From positions 1 through 15,211 of the forward strand of contig CBHROW010000106.1 of the NCBI GenBank assembly GCA_966080355.1: a stretch of 15,211 bases of DNA, in the 5' to 3' direction. Both the position numbers and the translations under genes were made by a program. This DNA comes from Chryseosolibacter sp966080355 (GTDB lineage Bacteria > Bacteroidota > Bacteroidia > Cytophagales > Cyclobacteriaceae). The notes under the pieces are model-generated. The model was not told the origin of the DNA. It was given only the letters and a program-made list of their open reading frames with translations, and searched no databases. Within the stretch, counting starts at the first letter, position 1; each line of letters begins with the position of its first letter. Of this stretch, positions 7,423-14,322 are shown in pieces.

Positions 7423-7454
7423 AGCCGGATCATGAATGTGGTCCGGCTTTTTTT
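7423..7454 (+). terminator. Intrinsic terminator of module A
   Basis: AGCCGGATC (7423-7431) pairs with GGTCCGGCT (7440-7448) in a 9-bp stem with one G.T pair and an 8-nt loop. A run of seven T (7448-7454) follows at once. This is a standard Rho-independent terminator on the plus strand, 20 bp after the stop of the last gene of the operon. Confidence 0.88.
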
Positions 7455-7560
7455 ATTCGCGCGCATTTCAACTTCAACGCGTCCAATTCTTTCGCGTTTC
7501 GGGATCTTCGCATCAACGGAATGGTTTTATAATCGCTCAGCCTCAACTCCTATGCAGGTG

Positions 7561-7602
7561 CTGTCTTACGCCACCATCGATTAAAAAAATCGTGAGCGAC
7601 AG
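7561..7602. repeat. Imperfect dyad downstream of the methyltransferase stop
   Basis: CGATT (7578-7582) and AATCG (7588-7592) flank an A5 loop, and outer arms CTGTC (7561-7565) and GACAG (7598-7602) can also pair, with bulges between. It lies 23 bp beyond the stop of the minus-strand methyltransferase gene and could mark its transcript end. The T-run of the minus strand falls in the loop rather than after the stem, so it is not a standard intrinsic terminator. Confidence 0.3.
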
Positions 7603-7624
7603 GCCCCGACTTTCGTCACAGCAA

Positions 7625-8395
7625 TTAATTTTTTCGTCCGATAAAGATCGTTTCACCCTTCACAAGTCCGAAATGCTTGCGCTCCTCATCCGACTTGCCG
7701 TTCACAAACTGATCTTCCACCGGCACAAGACCCGCCCTGGCAATCCGGGCGCTATAATCTTTTCCGTACTTCCGAACGTGATCATCTTGCCCGAAGGCTT
7801 TTTCGCGGGCGCGGGGATCGGTGATGGAAGCATCTTCAAAAGTAACTTCCGGAATGGGATTGAAAAAAGGTACCTGTAGGATCGCGAACCCGCCAGGCTT
7901 GAGAACGCGATGAATTTCACCCATGGCTTTGATGTCATTGTCAACGTGTTCGAGCACGTGATTGCAGAGCACCACATCGAATTTATTTTCCGTGAACGGA
8001 ATCTGGTGAATATCCATTTTTACCTTCGCCAGCGGAGATTCAATGTCGGCCGTGATATATCGGTCGCCATGCTTTTTCTCAAACCGCGGAATGAAGCACG
8101 CTTCAGGTGCAATATGCAGCACATCCATCTGCTTATCGAAAAATGAAGTTTTCTCCTGAAGATAGAGCCAGATCAGGCGATGACGCTCGAGCGCCTGGCA
8201 GTTCGGGCAAAGGGCGTTAGGCCGGGGGTTGATTCTTCCATAGGGCAGAAACTTCCTGAAGGTCTTCGAGCATACAGGGCATGCAACTGCAGATCCCGCA
8301 TAAAACAGTCCAAGTATTTTCAATCCAACTCCGGCAACGCGCTGTAAGTATTTTCTGGGTACGTATCGGATAACTAGTGAAATCAGCTTTTTCAT
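7625..8395 (-). CDS. Class I SAM-dependent methyltransferase with N-terminal zinc ribbon
   Basis: 256 residues from the ATG at 8395 (MKKLISLVIRYVPRK). The frame stays open upstream to an ATG at 8545, but those extra 50 residues are translated from the GC-rich repeat region and look unlike protein, so 8395 is preferred. CPVC (39-42) and CPNC (63-66) form a four-Cys zinc ribbon, followed by ALERHRLIWLYLQEKTSFF. The methyltransferase core has VLHIAPEACF in place of the usual glycine-rich motif I, then the acidic strand end YITADIES, FDVVLCNHVLEHVDND and IHRVLKPGGFAILQVPFFNP, which are motifs of the Methyltransf_11 type. The SAM-binding fold is likely kept. The substrate is unknown; the LKPGG branch includes small-molecule and macromolecule methylases. 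It is encoded opposite to the two flanking sigma operons. Confidence 0.88.
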   Translation of the reverse strand: MKKLISLVIRYVPRKYLQRVAGVGLKILGLFYAGSAVACPVCSKTFRKFLPYGRINPRPNALCPNCQALERHRLIWLYLQEKTSFFDKQMDVLHIAPEACFIPRFEKKHGDRYITADIESPLAKVKMDIHQIPFTENKFDVVLCNHVLEHVDNDIKAMGEIHRVLKPGGFAILQVPFFNPIPEVTFEDASITDPRAREKAFGQDDHVRKYGKDYSARIARAGLVPVEDQFVNGKSDEERKHFGLVKGETIFIGRKN

Positions 8396-8734
8396 TGGGG
8401 GGCAAAGATAGAAAAAGGAGCCGGGAACCCGGTAAGCGAGAGGCCGGGAGCCAGCAAGCCGGCAATCCAGGAGGCCAGCAAGCCCGATATCTAGCCAAGC
8501 CAAGCCGCAACGCGCAGGGAAACAGATTGTCAGAAGGCGCTGCACGTTTCACTCTGGCGGTCCCGGCAACCAGGCACCTGGCATCCCTGCACCTCCGTTC
8601 AGGTTCGCACAAATTATTTCCAACCTATAAAACTATTTGGACCACCTCGCCATCTTTATGTCAGAATGGTCGGAAAACGGCCAAAGTTTGCGAAAATGGC
8701 GGTTATGCATGCTGAAACTTTACTTGACATTGCG
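8396..8734. other. Gene-free divergent intergenic region, 339 bp
   Basis: This is the stretch between the divergent methyltransferase and second sigma gene starts. Open frames cross it on both strands, but their translations are dominated by repeated Arg, Gly, Pro and Ala and match nothing recognised. The left two thirds (8410-8600) hold GC-rich repeats, described separately. The right third (8600-8734) turns AT-richer (TTATTTCCAACCTATAAAACTATTTGG at about 8612-8638 contains no clean Bacteroidota TAnnTTTG box but is the likeliest promoter zone for the sigma gene). Promoters for both flanking genes should lie here. Confidence 0.6.
8419..8583. repeat. GC-rich degenerate heptad-like repeat cluster with two mini-palindromes
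   Basis: GCCGGGA occurs at 8420-8426 and 8443-8449 and in inverted form (TCCCGGC) at 8561-8567. GCCAGCAAGCC occurs at 8450-8460 and again at 8474-8484. AAGCCGGC lies between them at 8456-8463. CCGGG-AA-CCCGG (8421-8432) near the left end and CCAGG-CA-CCTGG (8570-8581) near the right end are two 12-bp palindromes of the same design. The units are spaced loosely by about seven bases and the two ends are in opposite orientation. The base composition is clearly higher in G+C than the neighbouring genes. Confidence 0.6.
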
Positions 8735-9337
8735 ATGATGCACTCTGACTCCCTGATCCTGCGTGCTAAACAGGGTGACCAGAATGCCCAGGGGAAACTG
8801 GTTCAGCTGTGGTACAAGCGTATCTACAACTTTGGCTACAAGTTCTTCCTGGACCACGACATGGCGATGGAGATCTCGCAAAAGACCTTCATTTCCATGT
8901 GTAAGAACCTGGCGGGACTTCAAGATACGCTTCGATTTAAATCGTGGTTGTACAAGATAGCAGTCAACTATTGCCGGGAAGAGGCACGCAAGACGAAGAA
9001 CAACCGCTCGCTGTCTTTCGACACGGTCTGGAATCGCGAAGCCGAAGATTCACCGCGGTGGGAGTCATCGTCACAGCGTATCGACAGCCCGGAACGTCAG
9101 CTTGAACAACTCGAACTGGCCGATATTTTACAAACCGCCCTGCTCGAGCTCAATGAAGAACAACGTGAAGTGGTGATCATGAAGGAATATGAAGGATTGA
9201 AGTTTCGTGAGATCGCTGAAGTACTCAACATCTCCGAGAACACCGTGAAGTCGAGAATGTACTATGGCCTCGATGGACTGAAAAAAATACTGGAAAAGAA
9301 GAACATCAATAAAGATACAATCGGATATGAACTATAA
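8735..9337 (+). CDS. RNA polymerase ECF-type sigma factor (module B)
   Basis: 200 residues from the ATG at 8735 (MMHSDSLILRAKQGD). In-frame ATGs at 8705 and 8666 would add 10 or 23 residues but give a leader unlike the family, so 8735 is preferred with moderate certainty. Sigma-2 spans about 4-88, with LVQLWYKRIYNFGYKFFLD, AMEISQKTFISMCKNL and FKSWLYKIAVNYCREEARK. A loose linker rich in Ser, Glu and Arg (about 92-118) follows. Sigma-4 spans about 125-188 with LNEEQREVVIMKEYEGL and the helix-turn-helix KFREIAEVLNISENTVKSRM. It is not a close copy of the module A sigma. Its end overlaps the next gene by 11 bp, which couples the two. It probably controls envelope-related genes including its own operon; this is inference from the neighbours. 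Confidence 0.92.
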   Translation: MMHSDSLILRAKQGDQNAQGKLVQLWYKRIYNFGYKFFLDHDMAMEISQKTFISMCKNLAGLQDTLRFKSWLYKIAVNYCREEARKTKNNRSLSFDTVWNREAEDSPRWESSSQRIDSPERQLEQLELADILQTALLELNEEQREVVIMKEYEGLKFREIAEVLNISENTVKSRMYYGLDGLKKILEKKNINKDTIGYEL

Positions 9338-10178
9338 ACCGGACGAAAAAGATTGGATGGCTTACCTCTACGGTGAAGCCGAGGGTGAGGAAAAAGAGAA
9401 AATGGATCAGTATCTTCTCGAGAATGCCGAAGCCCGGGCGGAGTATGAAAAATTCCAAAGCCTCAGACGAATGATGTCTGCGGTGGAAGACAAGGAAGTG
9501 ATCGCGCCACCGATCATCATCGAAGGCAATCAGCAACGCTTCCTCTGGAACACGCCTTACTTTCGGATTATTGTAAGTATCGCAGCGTCATTGCTGCTGA
9601 TACTTTTGGTAGGGAAGCTGACAGGTACGCGTATGAGTGTCTCCGGGAATGAGTTTCGCTTGAGCTTTGGGGACGAGCAGGCCACGCCAATTCAAGAAAA
9701 TGTACAACAACCGACATTGACGGCCAACGAGGTTCAGGATATGATCAATGCTTCGCTCGCACAAAACAATTCTGCGATCGAATCGAGCTGGAAAGATTCA
9801 CAAGCAAAACTGAACGCTTCTATTCGTCAGAATCTCGCGGTGAACTCTGCGAAGATCGACCAACTGGTGAAGAACGCATCAACTGCCACCGAAGACCAGG
9901 TTCGCCAATACGTGGCTACTATTCAAGCTAACAACATGCAGCAAGTGAAAGACTATTTTCAGCTGACATCAACGCAGCAAAAAGAATACATCGAAAGCCT
10001 GTTGGTTGACTTCGATAAATACTTACAACAACAACGCAACAATGATCTTCAACTCGTGCAAACCAAACTGCACAGCATAGAAGAGAATACCAACGTGTTC
10101 CAGCAGGAAACCGAACAAATACTCGCCAGCATCATCAACACGGTGGGCAGCGAGACTTCAACCGAAAAGAAAAATTAA
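9327..10178 (+). CDS. Single-pass membrane protein with coiled-coil exterior, probable anti-sigma partner
   Basis: 283 residues, starting 11 bp before the sigma gene stops. The cytoplasmic part (1-75) is acidic and helical: DWMAYLYGEAEGEEKEKMDQYLLENAEARAEYEKF resembles the short zinc-finger-less N-terminus of Bacteroidota anti-sigma proteins, in which a small helical bundle holds the sigma factor. A transmembrane helix lies at about 80-98 (RIIVSIAASLLLILLVGKL). The exterior (99-283) has a short beta patch, then long Gln- and Asn-rich helices (130-275) that look like coiled coil, for example TANEVQDMINASLAQNNSAI and STQQKEYIESLLVDFDKYLQ. No Cys is present, so a ZAS motif is absent. Gene overlap and topology match the module A partner, but the exterior is different. 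Anti-sigma action is inferred. Confidence 0.8.
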   Translation: MNYKPDEKDWMAYLYGEAEGEEKEKMDQYLLENAEARAEYEKFQSLRRMMSAVEDKEVIAPPIIIEGNQQRFLWNTPYFRIIVSIAASLLLILLVGKLTGTRMSVSGNEFRLSFGDEQATPIQENVQQPTLTANEVQDMINASLAQNNSAIESSWKDSQAKLNASIRQNLAVNSAKIDQLVKNASTATEDQVRQYVATIQANNMQQVKDYFQLTSTQQKEYIESLLVDFDKYLQQQRNNDLQLVQTKLHSIEENTNVFQQETEQILASIINTVGSETSTEKKN

Positions 10179-10232
10179 GACTGCAGCTTTAATCGATACA
10201 TTAACAAGTTTTAAATCAGAGGACCAATCGAT

Positions 10233-11408
10233 ATGAAAAAGATGATGAAATTTTGGGTAGCTGTGATGATATTGATCGCCTTGCAACAGCAGATGAGTGT
10301 TGCCCAAAAAATTGACCAGGATAGAATGGCGAGAGATATTGAGGTAGCAGAAAATGTACTCTCAACACTGATACGCCAGGAAGTGAGTCCGAACCGCACT
10401 TTCTTCGGCCTCGAGATCAAAGGTTATTACCAGGAGGGATATGGGGTTACTTTTCGCCTTCCCGGTGATTATGCTGCCCCCATGTACATCAACAGCAACG
10501 GGGGAAACACGATCGTATACAGCACCGATCGTTATGCTCCGGGCCTGACCGTAATTGAGGGTGACAATCGCCCTGCTAAAGTTTCGAAAGAAGAAAGCGA
10601 GATGATGAAGTTGCGCGAGAAAGTAGAAGAAAGACGCAGGGCATCGGTTGACAGCGCACGTGATGAGTATAACAAGAGACTCATTAAAGCGGCTAAAGAT
10701 TTCATCATCGATTATGGTGACTTCATGACACAGCTTTCACCAAGTGAACGCATCGTGGTGACCAATAAAAATGAAGGACGCTCATGGTATTATCGCGAGA
10801 ACAAACGGACACACATTTCTATTGAAGCCTTCAAGAGCGACATTGCCGACTTCAAAGCAGGAAAGATCAGCCGTGACCAAGCCATGAACAAACTGAAAGT
10901 TATAAACACCGAAGTTGTTGATGTTAAGGAAGCAGATCTCGAGTTGTTCAGCAGTATCATTGGCAGACTTTATCGCACTGACCTTTCAAAGACATTCTTT
11001 TCATCAGAAAACAACATCTACTACGAAAGGATGAAAGATTATGGCGTGGTATACTATATGGAGGTTTACAGCAGCAATGAAGCGGCATTCAAAAAATTCA
11101 ATATGCCGACAGTTGGGCTTGTGGATATAGACCAGGAAGAACGCAACAAGAAGGTGATCGAGCTGTATCCCAAATTCGAACAGGATCTTAAAGAAAATAT
11201 TCTCGAATACGGACGTACCCTGAAGACCCTGAAGCCCGATGAAGTGTTGGTCTTCAATGTGACCCTTACCAAATGTAAAGACTGCGGAATTCCGGCCACC
11301 CTGGAATTGAACATCAAGAACTCAGTTCTCACTGATTTTGGCTCGGGTAAGATTGATAAAACATCTGCGCTCAGCAAATTCACCGTAAAAAAAGGCGTCA
11401 AGCAATAA
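10233..11408 (+). CDS. Exported protein of unknown function, last gene of module B
   Basis: 391 residues with a signal peptide (about 1-24, ending MSVAQ before KIDQD). The family is not recognised. The mature part shows an N-terminal mixed region (30-110) with NRTFFGLEIKGYYQEGYGVTFRLPG, a charged helix at 115-160 (EESEMMKLREKVEERRRAS), a middle part with ERIVVTNKNEGRSWYYREN (172-190), and an ending with LKPDEVLVFNVTLTKCKDCG (333-352). Its only Cys residues are C348 and C351, forming a CXXC pair that could bind metal or form a disulfide. It lies 54 bp after the coiled-coil membrane protein and 30 bp before a terminator, so it is read as the effector or ligand of the second sigma operon. A start at Met4 or Met5 would also leave a signal peptide. 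Confidence 0.82.
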   Translation: MKKMMKFWVAVMILIALQQQMSVAQKIDQDRMARDIEVAENVLSTLIRQEVSPNRTFFGLEIKGYYQEGYGVTFRLPGDYAAPMYINSNGGNTIVYSTDRYAPGLTVIEGDNRPAKVSKEESEMMKLREKVEERRRASVDSARDEYNKRLIKAAKDFIIDYGDFMTQLSPSERIVVTNKNEGRSWYYRENKRTHISIEAFKSDIADFKAGKISRDQAMNKLKVINTEVVDVKEADLELFSSIIGRLYRTDLSKTFFSSENNIYYERMKDYGVVYYMEVYSSNEAAFKKFNMPTVGLVDIDQEERNKKVIELYPKFEQDLKENILEYGRTLKTLKPDEVLVFNVTLTKCKDCGIPATLELNIKNSVLTDFGSGKIDKTSALSKFTVKKGVKQ

Positions 11409-11438
11409 TTTAAAGCCTCAGCAGCCGTTGATGGAAGC

Positions 11439-11485
11439 GTGCTGACGTATAGCAGGGATCACGCAAACTACGTCAGCACTTTTTT
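11439..11485 (+). terminator. Intrinsic terminator of module B
   Basis: GTGCTGACGTA (11439-11449) and TACGTCAGCAC (11469-11479) form a perfect 11-bp stem with a 19-nt loop, followed directly by six T (11480-11485). It lies 30 bp after the stop of the 391-residue protein and separates module B from the export operon. Confidence 0.87.
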
Positions 11486-11544
11486 ATTACACCAAATGTG
11501 ATGTTTCTTATTCGTATGGAAGCAACATCCTGTAACCAATGGCG

Positions 11545-11552
11545 TACCTTAG
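11545..11552 (+). promoter_or_regulatory. Possible Bacteroidota -7 box for the export operon
   Basis: TACCTTAG matches seven of eight positions of the Bacteroidota housekeeping -7 element TAnnTTTG. It lies 30 bp before the start of the membrane fusion gene and after the module B terminator, where a promoter is expected. No clear TTG-type -33 element is seen at the right distance, so the call is tentative. Confidence 0.35.
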
Positions 11553-11581
11553 AGTATTAGAAAAACAAACCCTTAATCCAA

Positions 11582-12946
11582 ATGAAAAAAAACCTGATCA
11601 TCGGAGCTGGCGTGGTAGTGGTGCTGCTCATAGCCTTCTTCTTCGTGAAAGGAAACAAGGCGAATGATGTTGTCGATATCATCGCCAGTGTTAAAAAAGG
11701 CCCGTTCAAGGTGGAAATAGAAACCACTGGCGAGCTCGAAGCCAAGAATTCGGTGAAAATTCAGGGACCGACACAGCTCCGAAACTATGAGATCTGGCGC
11801 ATCGGTATTCAAAGCATTATTGACGAAGGAACCCTTGTCAAGAAAGGAGATTGGGTTGCAACCCTCGACCGCTCTGAATTCCAAACCAAATACAATCAGA
11901 AGCAGATCGAGCTCGAAAAAGCCAACTCGAAGTTTGTACAAACGCAGCTTGATACAACACTTCAAATGCGCCAGTCGCGCGATGAGCTTATCAACCTGAA
12001 ATACGAGTGGCAGGAAAAAGAAATCGTACTCGAGCAATCGAAGTTCGAACCTCCTGCAACCATCAAACAAAACGAGATCAACAAGGATAAAGCCAAGCGA
12101 GCCTATGATCAGGCCCAGGAAAACTACAAGATCAAGAGCCGTCAGAATGTGGAGAAGATGCGTGAGGTTGCAGCCGAACTTCGGAAAGTTCAGGAAGAAT
12201 TCAATGGCATGACGCAAATTATGGCAGCGTTCAATGTTGTAGCTCCTGAGGACGGTATGGTTATCTATCAGAAAGACTGGGATGGCAAACCGATCAAAGC
12301 CGGATCACAGGTTGGTCTTTGGAATCCGACCGTTGCTACCCTTCCTGACCTTACGGTGATGATGTCGAAAACCTATGTGAACGAAGTTGATGTTCGAAGA
12401 GTGAAACCGGGTCAAAAAGTTGACGTAGGATTGGACGCGTATCCCGATAAGAAGCTCTCAGGAAGTGTTGTTCGTGTAGCCAACGTTGGTGAACAACGTC
12501 CGAACTCCGATGCCAAAGTTTTCGAAGTAGCCGTAGAGATCAACGGCACCGATCTTACACTGCGCCCGTCCATGACTACAAGCAACAAGATACTCACCAG
12601 CATAAAAGACAACGCACTATTTATTCCGCTCGAAAGTCTCCATAGTCATTTCGATACCATTACGTTCGTCTATAAGAAAAATGGGATCAAGACTATCAAG
12701 CAGGAAGTTATTGTAGGGGAAACAAACTCCAATGATGCTGTGGTCCTGACTGGTCTTGCTGAAGGCGATCAGGTATTTCTGTCTATACCCGATGGTGTTG
12801 AAGCAGATGATGACTTTGTGTTGCTGAAGGAGATGAACGGCAAGCGCAAGAAGAAAGAGGAGAAAGACGACAAGCTGGATCCCAAAGTTGATCCTGCAGC
12901 AGCAGCAAAAGCAGACGGTAAGATCAGTCAAGCGTCTCAAAAGTAA
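11582..12946 (+). CDS. Membrane fusion protein (HlyD/MacA-type periplasmic adaptor)
   Basis: 454 residues. An N-terminal membrane anchor (5-22, LIIGAGVVVVLLIAFFFV) is followed by the parts of an adaptor in their normal order. The first lipoyl half is at about 42-97 (VEIETTGELEAKNSVKIQG, IDEGTLVKKGDWVATLD). A long coiled-coil hairpin spans 98-212, and the second lipoyl half is at about 214-245 (FNVVAPEDGMVIYQ). The beta-barrel is at about 255-335 (VDVRRVKPGQKVDVGLDAYP), then a membrane-proximal domain with FIPLESL and GLAEGDQVFL (346-405). A charged Lys/Glu/Asp and Ala tail (420-454) is unusual. It links the inner-membrane permease encoded 5 nt downstream to the outer-membrane channel after that. 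The cargo is unknown: peptides, lipids or antibiotics are all possible in the family. Confidence 0.9.
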   Translation: MKKNLIIGAGVVVVLLIAFFFVKGNKANDVVDIIASVKKGPFKVEIETTGELEAKNSVKIQGPTQLRNYEIWRIGIQSIIDEGTLVKKGDWVATLDRSEFQTKYNQKQIELEKANSKFVQTQLDTTLQMRQSRDELINLKYEWQEKEIVLEQSKFEPPATIKQNEINKDKAKRAYDQAQENYKIKSRQNVEKMREVAAELRKVQEEFNGMTQIMAAFNVVAPEDGMVIYQKDWDGKPIKAGSQVGLWNPTVATLPDLTVMMSKTYVNEVDVRRVKPGQKVDVGLDAYPDKKLSGSVVRVANVGEQRPNSDAKVFEVAVEINGTDLTLRPSMTTSNKILTSIKDNALFIPLESLHSHFDTITFVYKKNGIKTIKQEVIVGETNSNDAVVLTGLAEGDQVFLSIPDGVEADDDFVLLKEMNGKRKKKEEKDDKLDPKVDPAAAAKADGKISQASQK

Positions 12947-12951
12947 TCGCT

Positions 12952-14322
12952 ATGTTATCACAACGTCTGCTAGCCAACTTGTACATCGCCATCAACGCGG
13001 TGACGGCTAACAAAGTACGATCGCTGCTCACAGCACTGGGTATCATCTTCGGTGTTGCCGCTGTGATCGCGATGCTAGCGATAGGAAACGGAGCTCAGCA
13101 GGAAATTCTTGAGCAAATCAAACTGGTAGGTGTCAACAACATTGTCATCAAACCAATCATCGAGCAAAAAGAAGAAAAGATCGAAGAACAGGTTGGGAAG
13201 AAAGAAAAGAAAAAGTTTTCGCCAGGCCTGACCGTTCGGGATGTCAGTAACATCAAAACGACTATACCTGGGTTGACCCGTGTGAGCCCGGAGATCATTC
13301 TTGAAACCAGTGTTGTGCGCAAGGGTTATCGCAGGTCTGCTAAACTTGTCGGGGTTGAACCAGCCTATTTTGAGATCTATAATTTTGAGCTACAAGATGG
13401 GCAAGGCTTCAACGAAGACCATCGGAAATATGGAACCATGGTTTGCATCATCGGCCAAGGGATCAAGTCCAGATTTTTTCCTACCGAAAATCCGATCGGT
13501 AAGAATATCAAAGTAGGCCCTAACTGGTTGACGATCGTTGGCGTTCTAAAGGAGCGGATGGTTTCTCAAAACAGCATCAGTAAGTTGGGCATTCGCGATT
13601 ACAACATGGATGTTTACGTTCCCCTTCAAACCATGCTCATTCGTTACAAGAACCGCGACATGATCACTGCTGAAGAGCTCAGGCTCGAGGCTATGAAAAG
13701 TAATGGGATGGTCTTCGGTAACGCCAGTAATGCGGAAGAAGATGCCGCGAAGGCAGCAGAACGAAAGAATTACCATCAGCTCGATCGCCTTGTTATCCAG
13801 GTGACGGAAACAAAAATGCTGACACCTGCGGCCGAGATCATGTCGCGCATTCTTCAGAGAAGGCATTATGAAGTTGTCGACTACGAGATCGAGATCCCCG
13901 AACTCTTACTGAAACAACAACAGCGTACAAACGACATCTTCAATTATGTGCTTGGCGCGATTGCGGGCATTTCACTGCTCGTTGGCGGTATCGGAATCAT
14001 GAACATCATGCTCGCCTCAGTATTGGAGCGTATCAAAGAGATTGGCTTGCGGCTTTCGATCGGTGCGAAGAAAAGTGACGTGATTCAGCAATTTCTCTTT
14101 GAGGCAATCATGATCAGTATTTCCGGTGGTATCATCGGGGTCATTCTGGGTGTGAGCATGGCCTATGCGGTCTCCGAGGTTGCTGGCATTCCAACCATCA
14201 TCAGTTTTGCATCTATTGTTTTATCATTTGGCGTTGCCGCTACTGTGGGGCTGATCTTTGGAATCGCTCCGGCACGGAAAGCTGCCAATCAAGACCCTAT
14301 TACTTCACTTCGTTATGAATAA
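12952..14322 (+). CDS. MacB/FtsX-type ABC transporter permease
   Basis: 456 residues with four transmembrane helices in the MacB order: TM1 at about 24-45, a large periplasmic domain (46-325), and TM2-TM4 at about 331-353, 383-405 and 419-440. Family marks are KVRSLLTALGIIFGVAAVIAM at the start, VGGIGIMNIMLASVLERIKEIGLRLSIGA after TM2, and GIAPARKAANQDPITSLRYE at the end, where the DP-x-x-SLRYE tail is typical. The periplasmic domain has two charged insertions, at about 70-90 (Lys/Glu-rich) and 235-275. No Walker motifs are present, so this protein needs a separate ATPase, which is not in the window. MacB-type systems push substrates from the periplasm through TolC by mechanical movement instead of carrying them across the inner membrane. 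The gene overlaps the next by 8 bp. Confidence 0.93.
   Translation: MLSQRLLANLYIAINAVTANKVRSLLTALGIIFGVAAVIAMLAIGNGAQQEILEQIKLVGVNNIVIKPIIEQKEEKIEEQVGKKEKKKFSPGLTVRDVSNIKTTIPGLTRVSPEIILETSVVRKGYRRSAKLVGVEPAYFEIYNFELQDGQGFNEDHRKYGTMVCIIGQGIKSRFFPTENPIGKNIKVGPNWLTIVGVLKERMVSQNSISKLGIRDYNMDVYVPLQTMLIRYKNRDMITAEELRLEAMKSNGMVFGNASNAEEDAAKAAERKNYHQLDRLVIQVTETKMLTPAAEIMSRILQRRHYEVVDYEIEIPELLLKQQQRTNDIFNYVLGAIAGISLLVGGIGIMNIMLASVLERIKEIGLRLSIGAKKSDVIQQFLFEAIMISISGGIIGVILGVSMAYAVSEVAGIPTIISFASIVLSFGVAATVGLIFGIAPARKAANQDPITSLRYE

Noticed and set aside
7436..7879. 147-codon plus-strand frame starting inside the module A terminator
   Set aside because: Begins in the terminator loop and runs antisense into the methyltransferase gene; no support for coding.
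8396..8545. N-terminal 50-residue extension of the methyltransferase from an ATG at 8545
   Set aside because: The extension is encoded by the GC-rich repeats and does not look like protein; MKKLISLVIRY from 8395 is a natural start.
8419..8583. CRISPR-like array
   Set aside because: Repeats are short, degenerate and unevenly spaced, some are inverted, and no Cas gene is near.
8377..8715. 112-codon plus-strand frame across the repeat region
   Set aside because: Composition follows the GC-rich repeats (Arg, Gly, Ala, Gln) and it overlaps both real neighbouring genes; no domain is seen.
11573..12217. 214-codon minus-strand frame opposite the membrane fusion gene
   Set aside because: Antisense shadow of the coiled-coil coding region, rich in Leu and Phe as expected from reversed Lys/Glu codons.
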